NCBI GenBank assembly: GCA_032622095.1
Contig: CP136069.1
Coordinates: 124,175,950-124,239,949, forward strand
Length of the DNA: 64,000 nt
Source of the DNA: Siphonodentalium dalli
Lineage: Eukaryota > Mollusca > Scaphopoda > Gadilida > Siphonodentaliidae
Direction: 5' to 3'
Made by a program: the position numbers and the translations under genes. The notes beneath the pieces were generated by a model. That model saw only the letters and a program-made list of their open reading frames with translations. It was not told the DNA's origin and ran no database searches. Of the stretch, positions 12,141 to 22,184 are shown piece by piece (the stretch's first letter is position 1; every line of letters begins with the position of its first letter).

Positions 12141-12316
12141 GCTATAAAGACATTATCCTTTAGTCCATCCGACTGTTTTGAGGGAGGCTAGCACAGTATT
12201 ATCCAGACAAAAATGTACGTAGTTGACTCAGAAAGGCTTCGAAACGGATGTGGAAATACAATCTTACCACACCAACAACAAAAAAACCGACCGCATGACA
12301 TGCACCAGGTGTAGGG

Positions 12317-12598
12317 GTGGTGTTACCGTGGCCATTTCATTCCCACTATCATGGCGCATGTCCACAAACTAGCAACGCGAGCATTGTTCTTCTCTGCTGG
12401 GAGATATTCGACGAGACAACTGCGGGGCGTCACACAGTTTGCTTCGGATCATGGTCAAGACGTGTGGGTAGTCTGTACACTATGGTCTTCTCCTTAGCAG
12501 ATAGACATCTGGCCAAGGGAATGAGACAGCTAGCAACTTTCGAAACTCTGTCGAAGTTGTCCACATATGCCAATGCGTTCGCTGAGTTTGTGAGTTGA
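12317..12598 (+). other. Inner right arm, outward-facing open frame
   Basis: Plus-strand frame of about 93 codons in the diverged inner part of the palindrome. It has a mirrored counterpart at 11751-12140 and no ATG at its first codon (GTG). No domain was recognised. It could be the relic of an element-encoded gene that once faced outward in both arms, or simply open sequence. Confidence 0.3.
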
Positions 12599-12816
12599 CG
12601 AACCATATATTCAGAAGTGACTAGCTAACTGGTTCGCCAGGTGTACATGCCGTTATCCCAATGGGGTATGAGACACATACATAGAGATGACCTTCTGTAA
12701 GCTTGTATACTCATCGGTCATATGCCTTCCTAGTTCAAGATGACGCACACATATCATATTTAGCAAATATTTAAAATCGTAAGCTAGACACCGGAAAATG
12801 AATTGTTTGAAACGTT

Positions 12817-13119
12817 ATGATTAGAGGGACCCTAATCCCAGGAAGTGGTGAATACTTTATCGGTGTGAGCGACCTAGATTTATCAGACAAACCAATGGAA
12901 GCTGGTCCAGGTAATTATGGACGTGACGTGGCAAATCAGAATATGTTATCAGGTAATTGTTCTGATATAACTATTCGGCGCACCTACGCTTACGCCATTA
13001 TCGGCGCTAAGTGGAGAATGGATATCGAAATGCCACATCGCGATATTAATTGTGGTTTTTCATCTTTCCAGAAGGATACGAGCTATGTTATGCGTTTTGA
13101 TACCTTTAAGTTGAACTAG
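12817..13119 (+). CDS. Hypothetical 100-aa ORF in the inner right arm
   Basis: An ATG-initiated ORF of 100 codons, starting MIRGTLIPGSGEYFIG and ending MRFDTFKLN. The mirrored left-arm sequence (about 11472-11170, minus strand) is recognisably homologous in DNA but carries several stops in the corresponding frame. If the ORF was ever functional, only the right copy kept it. No family was recognised and no codon-level test was possible here, so a chance ORF remains likely. Confidence 0.3.
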   Translation: MIRGTLIPGSGEYFIGVSDLDLSDKPMEAGPGNYGRDVANQNMLSGNCSDITIRRTYAYAIIGAKWRMDIEMPHRDINCGFSSFQKDTSYVMRFDTFKLN

Positions 13120-13289
13120 TAGATGGTTTATGTACAGTTTCGTCCATACATACCGATATTATGACAAACAGTTGAAATTAATACGTGAAAATATCGATAT
13201 CTGTTCAATTTCTAGCCGCCAATAGCAGCGATCTTGGCTGTGAGTATCAATTGCCAAACCCTAATGAATACTTCATGTCACTATTCCAT

Positions 13290-14415
13290 ATCAACATGTA
13301 ATGGTTGATAGAAATCGCGAAACAATAACGCCCATCCTAAGAAAGTAAAGGAATGTAGACTTGTTTTCAAATTTCGGTCGCCATTTTGGCCGCCATCTTC
13401 GATTTGGAAAGCCATTTCTTGCATGAGATGTAATGCAATTACCTCACCTCAGTGTTTCCAACTCAAATGTAAGCATGGGTGGAGTTCTCTCGACAATAAT
13501 GCCCAATGATGTGAATATGAGGGAATTTCGGTAATTTTTCAAATTCTGTCCGCCATTGTGGGCGCCATTTTGGATTTGGGGGACTTTTATTTGGATATGG
13601 TACAAGGAAAGTTCTTCGCCTAAGTGTTCCCAACTCACAATAGTAAGCAGGTGTTAAGTTTTCATGACAATAATGTTCACTGATGTTAAAATAAACGATT
13701 TTTTGCGAATTTTTATTTCTGGTGGCCATTTTGGCCGCCATCTTGGATTTGGGTAAATATTCCTCAACTCAGGTATAAGGGGAATCCTAGCTCGAGTATC
13801 TCCTGCACATATATATGCATGGGTGTTGTTATAATAGCAATAACATTCATTGATTCGAAACATTACATCGCGTTATTAACGTCGATTCGGCTTTGACCTA
13901 TTATACCGGCATTTGGGAAAACGTGATATCGGACAAAAATATCCCGCAATGAATGTATATTATGGTCCCCATGTGGTCGCCAATGACTCCTCTATATGAT
14001 ACATGTATAACATGAAGCAAAGATGCCAACATTTTCCCACAGAGACAAACGAAAGGTGGTAACATGTCAGAAAAATAGCATATTTTCACATTTCGGCGGC
14101 CATCTTGGCCGCCATATTGGATTCTGGTGTCGGATTTTTGGCTAATTTGTAAGGGTTGTATATTAGCATAACGAATCGAGCGGAAAACAAGACCGTATGT
14201 GATATCATCTTTACTATAACGGCGATCAAAGAGACCTGGTGCATTTAAAACAATGGCCGCCATGATGGACGCCATCTTGTCTGGAGTCTCTGCGGCCACT
14301 TTTTTTTCTTGTTAACAAGTGAACAAAATTAGAGGAGACCTTAAGGAAGAAAATTAGTGGGGTGAAGTTGAGTCATGGGGGGGGGGGTGCAGAGGTCGAC
14401 CAATATCTCCTGGAC
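13290..14415 (-). repeat. Right outer arm of the giant palindrome
   Basis: Inverse of 9874-10999 with only scattered differences, for example in G-run length and single-base changes. It ends CCAATATCTCCTGGAC at 14415. Confidence 0.9.
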
Positions 14416-15440
14416 TATAAGGGATCACAGTCGAAATAATGCGCTAGTCTTTACCGATCGAATTAACTTGCTCACTCGCGATCGTACGGTATGAAAAATC
14501 GCAAGACTTGTACATTTACATGCTATTATGACTCCTGATTACGATAGATCCATTCTGTCACACTTCCCAACCCATATACCGTATGTTCAATTTAGAAACG
14601 ACTGCCAGATTCATTGGATCATTGCGTTATGACCGGCATGCAGAGTAATTAAACAAAATATGTGAATCACACGAATTTGTTTTAATTAACCTGTAAATAA
14701 ATGTCTGTACTTCGGCTTGTTCGTACAATTTGTCACTGAGTTATGCCCATTGGTTTGCACGCACACAACTAAACTTGACAATTTTCAACCCAGAAGCAGA
14801 TCATGACAGAGTGAATTTCAGTAAATAAGCTTCTTTTATCTGATAGAGTTTGCAATTTCAAACAATTGTCTTGTAAGTGCAGATGACATAATTCAGGGGA
14901 GAAAAATCTGACTATTCAGCTAGCTTGCACTGAATACGGCAAGCATGTTACGCATCCCAATTTTTCACTTTTTTGACGAACTTTCAGTTTTGTGAAATAA
15001 TTAAACCATCAAACTAGTAATGTCACATTTAACACAGGCTCCACTTGGAGTTATGCCCCCAGACATTTGTTTGTTCTAAAGTTGAGACCCTCGATATACT
15101 GTACTGCTACCTTATGGGGGAATTATGTTAAAGGGTTAAACGCATGGTATCGATCGGTATCGACCAGTAGAGTGAAATGGCATTAGTATCCATAAAAGTT
15201 CGAGTTAAGAAGGTAAGATTTTATATATGACGAGCCGCCGTAAATGGAGTGAGTCTGATCCGTGATCTGAGTCTCAACGAGACCTGACGGGGAAAAGCAA
15301 CATTAGTTTAAATGTGAGGATTAGTTCTGTAAACTACAATTCTTTAATTTGCATTCACAGTGAAATATTCCAAATAGATAATTTTTTTTGAAAACCGAAT
15401 TGTACTCGTTAGACATTCTGTTTGACGATCGTATTTTAAA
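14416..15440. other. Interval with degenerate 'gttatgccc' repeats
   Basis: No gene was recognised. 'gagttatgcccattgg' (about 14740) and 'ggagttatgccccca' (about 15050) recur, resembling the 'cataactccg' repeats at 16.8 and 19.0-19.4 kb in opposite orientation. Confidence 0.5.
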
Positions 15441-15454
15441 CGGACGTGGCTCGT

Positions 15455-15967
15455 TAGATCATCCCCATGATATGATGAATCTAATCGTGTTGTATAAAGT
15501 TGCCAAAGTGTTGCCGTTCCGAGTCAGGAGGGAGGGGGCACCAAAATCAACAAGAATATTTTTTGTCGCCGATATCCATCATATGTATATATGTAATGTA
15601 CATGCATATAATATGAGGAGTCTAATTGGTGTGGTTTGAAGATGCCAAAGTGTTGCCGTTCGAGTCAGGGGTGGGGGGAGAGGTGCATCAAAATCGGTAA
15701 CAATATTTTTTGTTGCCGATTTCCATCAAGTTTATATATAATCATCTCCATATATAATGGTGTGGTTAAAAACGCCAAATTGTGCCGTTTCGAGTCAGGG
15801 ATGGGGTGTGCACAAAATACATGTAGTTAATATGTTTTGTCGCTGTTTTCGACCAAACCTATATATATATATAGTTATCCACATGATGCGAGTAATATAA
15901 TAGTGTGGATAAAGATGACCAACTTGCATAGTAGGGGGGGAGTGCTTTGTCGCCGATATCTTCCAAA

Positions 15968-15975
<8 letters not shown>
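15455..15975. repeat. About 145-bp tandem repeat, four copies
   Basis: Four imperfect copies, each with 'gatgccaaagtgttgccgtt', then 'cgagtcagggg', a G-rich run, 'aacaatattttttgt', 'cgccgatatccatca' and a short TA stretch. They start near 15455, 15601, 15746 and 15876. The TA stretch at the unit end grows into the long TA tract after the last copy. Confidence 0.85.

Positions 15976-16030
<55 letters not shown>
15972..16030. repeat. (TA)n microsatellite
   Basis: About 29 uninterrupted TA dinucleotides at the end of the last 145-bp tandem unit. It is probably polymorphic. Confidence 0.97.
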
Positions 16031-16033
<3 letters not shown>

Positions 16034-16750
16034 TTCAACGAACAGATGAATTAATGGTGTGTTTGTTATAAGGTTTCAAGAGTTTGGCTATCAGAGACAG
16101 TGATTGGGTCAGAATTGGTGAGATTAAGATTTGGCAGATCACCCATCGAGAAGAGAGTAATATGGGCATCAGAAAATGAAAAAGTAGCATCATCTGAGTT
16201 TTGGGGTGGGGTTGCGGAACAGAAATGTAAACCAAACAAAATTTCCGGAAAAAAACCAAACATATCAAGTGTTTTGTTACATTTTAATGACATACTGCGA
16301 ATAAACTTGAGTGATTACTCAGGCTTTATCCCATGTAAAAATATAAAAGAATGTGACAGCAATATACTATTACTTAAATTTCCACGTCGATTGTACCATT
16401 TCATAAAATATAGCGTCTGAAGTATACCCGCAATTATTAATATTTTATTTTCAACTCGTGATGAATTATAATCACGATAAACAAACGGCAATAATTATGC
16501 AAATGTTTGTCAATCCATGCATGTATAAGAATGACGTTTTGTGTTTTCCATTTGCGTATACAATTTATGATAATAAAAAGTTCGCTGACCCTATACGTCC
16601 GCTAAAAAATGAGGGGTGTTTAAGAACAAAGGAGTCAAATGCTGTTAAACATTTATTCCGACTTGACGACGACCCGTGTGTTCTCAAAGGTTGTTCACAT
16701 AATACATGTCAAGAGATTCGTTTAAAATCTGGTCAAGTTATCATTTAGAA
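16031..16750. other. Interval with unassigned open frames
   Basis: Plus-strand frames of about 106 codons (16100-16420) and 96 codons (16458-16748) are open but match no family I know. Overlapping minus-strand frames are equally open. I do not call genes here. Confidence 0.4.
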
Positions 16751-16990
16751 ACACAAACAATGATTTATAAGCCGAACATAACTCCGCCATAACCATTGGA
16801 CCGCCGGACCAACTGCGAACTTGCCCTGTGTTTTTGCACTCTAAACCATTTTCCAACTATCGAGGTATTCTGTTAAATATTGTTCAAATTATCACCCAGA
16901 CAACCCAGACATTAATTATCTATAAGTTTAAAAAGAGGCATAACTCCGTCAAATATCATAGGGCCGCGATAATCTATTTTCGAAGATAAT
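16751..16990. repeat. Degenerate 'cataactccgtc' dispersed repeat
   Basis: Two copies of a block 'aacataactccgccataacc' / 'gcataactccgtcaaatatc', each followed by 'ggaccgccgg' / 'gggccgcgataa' and preceded by 'acaacccagaca'. The same family occurs at 18960-19465. Confidence 0.7.
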
Positions 16991-17714
16991 GGGAAACTAT
17001 CGCCCAATCAGTCTTCCCATTTTTTAATTTTTTTTAGAAAGAATTGTGTGTCACAGATTAGTTGACTTTTTAAACAAACATGACATTCTCTATCATGATC
17101 AGTATGGTTTTAGAAAAGATCACTCAACAATTCATCCAATTTTGAAGCTACTCTATGATGTGGGTTTGAACAATGATAAGAAGAACACAGATTGTACTCT
17201 AACTGGATTTATTTATTTTTCTAAGGCCTTTGACACAATCAATCATGAAATTCTGCTGAGTAAACTTGAATCCTATGGAGTAAGAGGCAAAGCCAATGAG
17301 TGGTTTAGAAATTACTTGACCAATATATCTCAATGTGTTGATTTGGAAGGTATGGTTTCTTCCAAACTACTAATTACATGTGGAGTCCGTCAGGGATATC
17401 TTGCTGGGCCCATTCTTTTCTTAGTTTATGTTAATGATATGCACAAATCTACTGCTCTATCACTTTTATCTTTTGCTGATGACACAACTGTATACTTTTC
17501 GCACAGTAATCTGGATTATTTGTATGATTACTTTAACAAGGAACTTGAGAAATTGAGTATTTGGTGTAGAGCAAATAAACTATCATTGAACACAAATAAA
17601 ACTAAAGATATGGTGATACAACCAAAAAATGGTCCTTATGTAGTTGCGAATCGTAGGCTGAATATAAATGGACAACATGTTGAAAGAATAGGACCATTGA
17701 TAATTATTCTATGA
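16988..17714 (+). pseudogene. LINE reverse transcriptase fragment (CR1/Jockey-like)
   Basis: Plus-strand RT core, truncated at both ends. It starts with GNYRPISLP (about 16991), and a frameshift in a T-run follows. From 17046 a continuous frame has no ATG and reads HDILYHDQYGFRKDHST, then FIYFSKAFDTINHEIL, YGVRGKANEWF, CGVRQGYLAGPILFLVYVND and FADDTTVYF, then the WCRANKLSLNTNKTK region. The catalytic box is FADD, as in many CR1/Jockey-type elements. GVPQG has become GVRQG, and GSILGP has become GYLAGP. With no endonuclease and no C-terminal domain it is a dead fragment. Confidence 0.92.
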
Positions 17715-18240
17715 TTATTAAGTGCAAAAATAAGTTTTGTCCAGATTGTACAAACATGATATACTTAACTCTAACTTTCAACGAACCAGTTAAAAGGAAA
17801 GAAACTGTTACTATTATTTGGACGACCTTCCCTCATTAGTAGAATTTTCATAATGCCTGACATATATATATATTTATATTTATATGCCTATATTCAGTGC
17901 TAATTAATTAATTAGTTGATTAATTGATGGATTAATGCTAATTGATTAATTTATCAATTAATTGAATTATAAAAAATTGTCTATTTAACCAATCTTATGT
18001 GGTTTCTCGTCATGATTTCTAAATCTATTTGTCCTTTTATTAGATTTTAGTAATGAACAAGGGTTATAACATAATCAATCCAGCTCTCACGTGTCATATG
18101 ACCGGTTATATTATAAAATAAACCTAGAATCAGCCAATTTTTTTGTTATTGATGGTGGCAACAGGAAGACGACCTGGATAGGTCATTTTGCCTACACATG
18201 GCATCTCACTTCTGTTTCTTATTATGTCTATGTTTATATT
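17715..18240. other. AT-rich interval
   Basis: Contains an AT-rich, partly self-complementary stretch at 17865-17965 (repeated 'attaatta' and 'ttgattaat'). No gene was recognised. Confidence 0.5.
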
Positions 18241-18244
18241 ACTA

Positions 18245-18585
18245 GCAGGTGACCCGACTTCGTCTGGGCTTTGACCTTGAATTGACCATTTTGAAGGTCA
18301 ATGTCAGGTCGGAGTCACTTTTTGACCCGTCCAAACACTCCCCGGACAAAATTACCCGTAGGTATCAAATTTCGTCGAAATCCGTCAGTTTTACCCGATT
18401 TGACCTTGAATTGACCATTTTGTCGAAATCCGTCAAGCAGTTTTCCCGGCCATAGCTAACAGACAAACAAACAGACAGAAGTCCCAAAATATTTATTAGA
18501 TCATTTGTGGGTACCCGTTTCAAGGTGAAGGTCACCTCGGGCGGAAAAACTGACCCGATGAAAATGTCCCCCATTCCTAGGAACC
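18245..18585 (+). repeat. Dispersed repeat, same family as 49719-51677
   Basis: Begins 'ctagcaggtgacccgacttc' and continues 'gggctttgaccttgaattga' and 'ccattttgaaggtca', then 'gacccgtccaaacactcccc'. This parallels the B units at 49.7 and 50.6 kb. It contains 'cccggccatagctaacagac', repeated again at 18860. Confidence 0.8.
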
Positions 18586-18599
18586 CCTAAGTACGAACA

Positions 18600-18672
18600 G
18601 ACATAAGAATCACACAACACGCTCATGTCTGGACACAGACACAACACGCTCATGTCTGGACAGACACGCTCT
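18600..18672. repeat. Short tandem duplication, 31-bp unit
   Basis: 'acacaacacgctcatgtctg' plus 'gac' occurs twice in a row, followed by a partial third copy. Confidence 0.85.
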
Positions 18673-18779
18673 TTATCAACGACACTGCGGATACGAACAC
18701 TCTTTAACTATCAACGCGATTAATTCCACAGTGCCAGTGACGGTCATTTTGATGACTGAGATTGGAGAAGGGTGCTGGG

Positions 18780-18958
18780 AGCTTCTCCAAAACGGCGGTA
18801 AACACTGCCCGTGATTTTATAACCTTAGGTTGGAAGTTTGAGCTCAATCGGTCCAACGTTTTCCCGGCCATAGCTAACAGACAGACAAACAGAAGTCCCA
18901 AAATATATATTAGATGTTATGTCATGAAATAAAGTATTCTGATTCTGATTCTGCGTTT
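18780..18958 (+). repeat. 3' end of a dispersed element with (ttctga)n tail
   Basis: Ends with 'cccggccatagctaacagac', then 'agaagtcccaaaatat', then 'gattctgattctgattctg'. A short tandem tail of this kind is common at the 3' end of LINE-mobilised elements. Confidence 0.55.
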
Positions 18959-18959
18959 T

Positions 18960-19465
18960 CTCAAATATGAACCATATACTAAATATCAAGATATTTTGTT
19001 GAATATTGCTCAAGCTTTCATTGGGACAACCCAAAAAGTGCGATTTCTAAGCCGATAAAGACGCATAACTTCGTCAAAATCAACGGACCATCGCCCGATA
19101 CTAAGTTGACAGGATACAGTGTCTCCTCAAATGTGAACAACACACCAGATAACAAGACATTCTCTTGAACATTGGTTGTGATGTCTAAGTTGAAATAGGG
19201 GAATGACTCCGGCTAATAATTTCGTCAGCAATCATCAGGCCATGATTAAAATATTGTGTCTCAAATGTGATATACGTACCAGGGAATTATGTTTAATTTT
19301 GCTCTACAGTTATCATCCGGACAACTCGAACAATGCGAATTCTAAGTCGAAAAAGAGACATAACTTCGCAAAAAGTCATCGGATCGTGATAAAATTTGAT
19401 TTTGACATGTGCGTTGTTAAATAAGAACTACATACCAAATCTTCAACAAATTGCAATGTATGGAA
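18960..19465. repeat. Tandem 'cataacttcg' repeat, about 170-bp unit
   Basis: Three degenerate copies share 'aaatgtgaac', 'ataccaaat/ataccagat', 'gttgaatattgctcaa' type blocks, 'gggacaaccc/ggacaactcg', 'gcgatttctaagccgataaa' and 'gcataacttcgtcaaaatca'. They are related to the repeat at 16751-16990. Confidence 0.75.
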
Positions 19466-21020
19466 CCAATGGGGCATACTGAGTTGTACCTGAGGTCCAA
19501 ATTTGGAGTCTCTGATTCCCATACTGTACACCGGGCGTATTCGTTGCATACCTGATGTAATAATGGGTGTTAAATGTCATGGGCAAGAGACAGGCCGTCG
19601 GAAGTGATCGGATATGTGCGATGAAACTTGTCAATAACCAGACATGTGATCTTCAAAGATTGATTATCCCATCCTGGAGAGTGGTCTCCACGAACGATAA
19701 CTCTGCATTTTTTTCCAGCAGACATACCATCAATCAAATTTCGATCTTATATCCAGAAATTAATATGCGTTGTCGCGTTACTGGCTTCCTGGTTTTGGAT
19801 GACAAACTATGATCACCTTCCAATAACACCAGGCGCTTCAGACAGCATCGCAAGATTACAGAAGTCTCGCGAGGATTTCAACGGTCACACCACGTGACCT
19901 GCGGATAAGAAATCATATCCGCAGGTGGCAGTGTGTCACTGTGGCGCCAATTGATAACAAATTATGTTGTTACTCAGATAGAGTGTGTGGTGGTAATTAT
20001 CGGGTTTTTGCCGAGCCAAATGATCTGATATGCGCCTATATTCCGCAGTGACAATCACGAAGTTATGTTCGCTTGGACTCTAGACATTTGGGTGCAATCG
20101 TATACAACCATGTATGCCAGTTTCGGTGCGAAAAAAACCGGTTACTGGGGGTTACAAATATTTTCTCGTGTTGATCAACTCCATCGTTTACTTGTAACTA
20201 AGTAATAAGTAATACTTTATTATTCTCAGCCATTATACGTGGTACATGTCTAGATAATAAAACGCATCGTTATCTGGCGGAGTTGGCAGTTACTCGCCGA
20301 TGGCCAGTGGTTTGCCCCATAAGGTCGACGAATTACTCCCCTTGGAGAAACACATAACGTATAAATACATATCCAAAATGAAATGCTGATCTAACATGCT
20401 TGTACATGTACAAAAAGCTCATTCTGCATATATAAGGATTGCAACGACTGTCTGTTATCTCCAAACTCATGTATTTGCCAGGAAAGACTTTACATATTTA
20501 CTAGTACGATATTTCGAAAGTGTACTACACTGGTACTCTCAGATCTAGAGGCCTATTTGCTCTGCAGAAATCAGTGATTTCACAAAGAATTCAGAATTAA
20601 TGATTGTCATGATGATAAATGTTGAGTTGAATGTAAAGGTCGACACAATTGATATTATCGATACAAAATTGGGTACATTGTATATCTCTTTACGACCCAT
20701 ATTCCTATCCTTTGGATATTAATATACCGTACACACAGGTTACACGATCATATATGAAAGTGAGATATTTGAGAATTAATGCATGTTGATTGGTATCAGG
20801 AGATACCTCTACTAGGTACATGTACCATTAAAAACTGGATGAGTGTACTTATGACAGTCTATGCAGGTGTACCATTGACCGAAATTAACGAGAAAGAATA
20901 AATGTACCAGCAGTAATAGGATCATGCTAATTACGGAAACCTCAAACATGGATGACTAATTCATGTCGAAACCATGTTCGTACAATTTTTCCTTTTAACA
21001 TTTGAATAAATGAGGCCATT
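19466..21020. other. Intergenic interval
   Basis: No gene was supported. A plus-strand frame at 19567-19812 (81 codons) is open but unrecognised. A TTTATT at about 20216 could provide a minus-strand AATAAA poly(A) signal for the coiled-coil gene at 21.0-21.9 kb, though it is about 800 bases away. Confidence 0.4.
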
Positions 21021-21854
21021 TCAGCTTTTTGCTGAAGTGCAAATGATGTTCAAAATACCATTTCTAATTTGCATTTCTTGAATGGACTTCCTGTTATATC
21101 TGATGTTGTCAAGTTCATAAGAAATCAGCTGTTCAAATGTTATATTCATTTTTGAGGCATGGGTATTGTCAATCTTTTCTTTTGTCAACAATCGATCTTT
21201 CACAATAGTTGGAGATGTATTACATGTGGACTCCATACTCTTATTTCCGTGGCACGGCAAGTGGGGAATATCCTTGACTTTGCTAGGCGCACGTGAATTA
21301 GTTTTTGTCTTTCTGCTTCCAGGTAGGGTATCTGAGATTGATATAGATGATGTGTCTGTTACACTCGAATATGTGGTGTTTACATCACGAGAAACACGTT
21401 CCAATTCACAGTCTACCTTGAGCTGGGAGTTTTGAATTTTCTTTCTTTTTCGGTGCTGCTCTTTCTTTTTCGAACCACTTTCTTTGTAGATATCACAATT
21501 ATTTAAATTAATGCTGTTATCTGGCTCAGTGCACTGAATTATTGAGTTACTATTCAATTCAGATGGAATAGCAATATCCATATACCTCTCAATGTTCCCA
21601 CATTTTTGTTTCAATTCATTGAGTTCTCTTGCTTTTCTTGATTGTAGTTGTTTCAACTTATGAAGGTAACGTTTTTTGTACTGAATGATATTATGTTCCA
21701 ATTTGTTTATGTCACCCTCAACTTCAAAAATGGATGTTTCGAGATAAATTGTCTCACATTTGTGAACTTCCTCATCTAGACTATCGTAGTCTGAATCGAC
21801 TGAGCCATTTACAGGCAAGAATCCTTCAACTCCAAGTTTCTTCTGATCCAACAT
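21021..21854 (-). CDS. Coiled-coil nuclear protein of unknown family (277 aa)
   Basis: Probable host gene in a single exon. The frame is open to about 21914, but the first ATG is at 21854, giving MLDQKKLGVEG. In order: an acidic N-terminal stretch (DSDYDSLDEEV, about residues 20-30), a heptad-like charged helix rich in K/E/L (about 45-95) likely to form a coiled coil, a basic cluster KKKEQHRKRKKIQ (about 125-140) that looks like a nuclear localisation signal, a long Ser/Thr-rich linker, and a C-terminal helix around LISYELDNIRYNRKSIQEM. There are no membrane segments or signal peptide. The frame is uninterrupted and, unlike the nearby LINE relics, not repetitive. A CpG- and ETS-rich promoter lies just upstream. 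I do not recognise the family; the E2F-like site hints at a cell-cycle role, which is inference only. A further upstream exon joining the open frame cannot be excluded. Confidence 0.7.
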   Translation of the reverse strand: MLDQKKLGVEGFLPVNGSVDSDYDSLDEEVHKCETIYLETSIFEVEGDINKLEHNIIQYKKRYLHKLKQLQSRKARELNELKQKCGNIERYMDIAIPSELNSNSIIQCTEPDNSINLNNCDIYKESGSKKKEQHRKRKKIQNSQLKVDCELERVSRDVNTTYSSVTDTSSISISDTLPGSRKTKTNSRAPSKVKDIPHLPCHGNKSMESTCNTSPTIVKDRLLTKEKIDNTHASKMNITFEQLISYELDNIRYNRKSIQEMQIRNGILNIICTSAKS

Positions 21855-22076
21855 GCCTGTTTGAGCGATCCGAAAGCGGGTGTCACTAACGAAATGTAAA
21901 CAAAGTTCGAACAACCTGAACAGCCGGTATTCTCCTTCCCAGTATGCTGCACATCGTTCGCCTGTTAGTAACAGTGTTACGTCGAAACTCCATCATCACC
22001 AACGTCTTCAAACGATATTAATTAAGCCATTAGAACTCAAACAAACACCTGTCAAAAAATGTCAACGAATTTCAAG

Positions 22077-22184
22077 TTGGCGCGAAGTTGAAAGGTCACA
22101 GTTCCGGTAGCTATGAAATATTATAATTTCCGGATGTCTTATTCGATACCGGGCACCGGAACGAAGTGCGGTCGCGGGGCGGGG
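22077..22184 (-). promoter_or_regulatory. Housekeeping-type promoter of the coiled-coil gene
   Basis: Within about 110 bases lie an E2F-like site (TTGGCGCGAAG, 22077-22087), three ETS-core sites (TTCCGG at 22102 and 22128, CCGGAA at 22156) and a GC box (cggggcgggg, 22175-22184). CpG is locally enriched in an otherwise AT-rich region. No TATA box is seen. It sits 220-330 bases upstream of the chosen ATG. Confidence 0.6.

Larger units (their letters stand above)
9874..14415. mobile_element. Giant palindromic (foldback-type) element, 4.5 kb
   Basis: The two halves are inverted copies around a centre near 12145. The left end begins GTCCAGGAGATATTGGTCG and the right end is its exact inverse. Both ends are flanked by TA (9872-9873 and 14416-14417), a possible target-site duplication. 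Outer arms of about 1.1 kb are nearly identical. Inner arms (11000-12060 and 12230-13290) are still alignable but much more diverged, and a loop of roughly 200 bases has no clear symmetry. No transposase was recognised, so the element is either non-autonomous or of an unknown type. Each arm holds about five spaced 'atggcggcc' repeats. Confidence 0.9.

Noticed and set aside
21855-21914. N-terminal 20 codons upstream of the chosen ATG of the coiled-coil gene
   Set aside because: The frame is open but begins with TTG; the first ATG is at 21854. Kept as possible 5' UTR.
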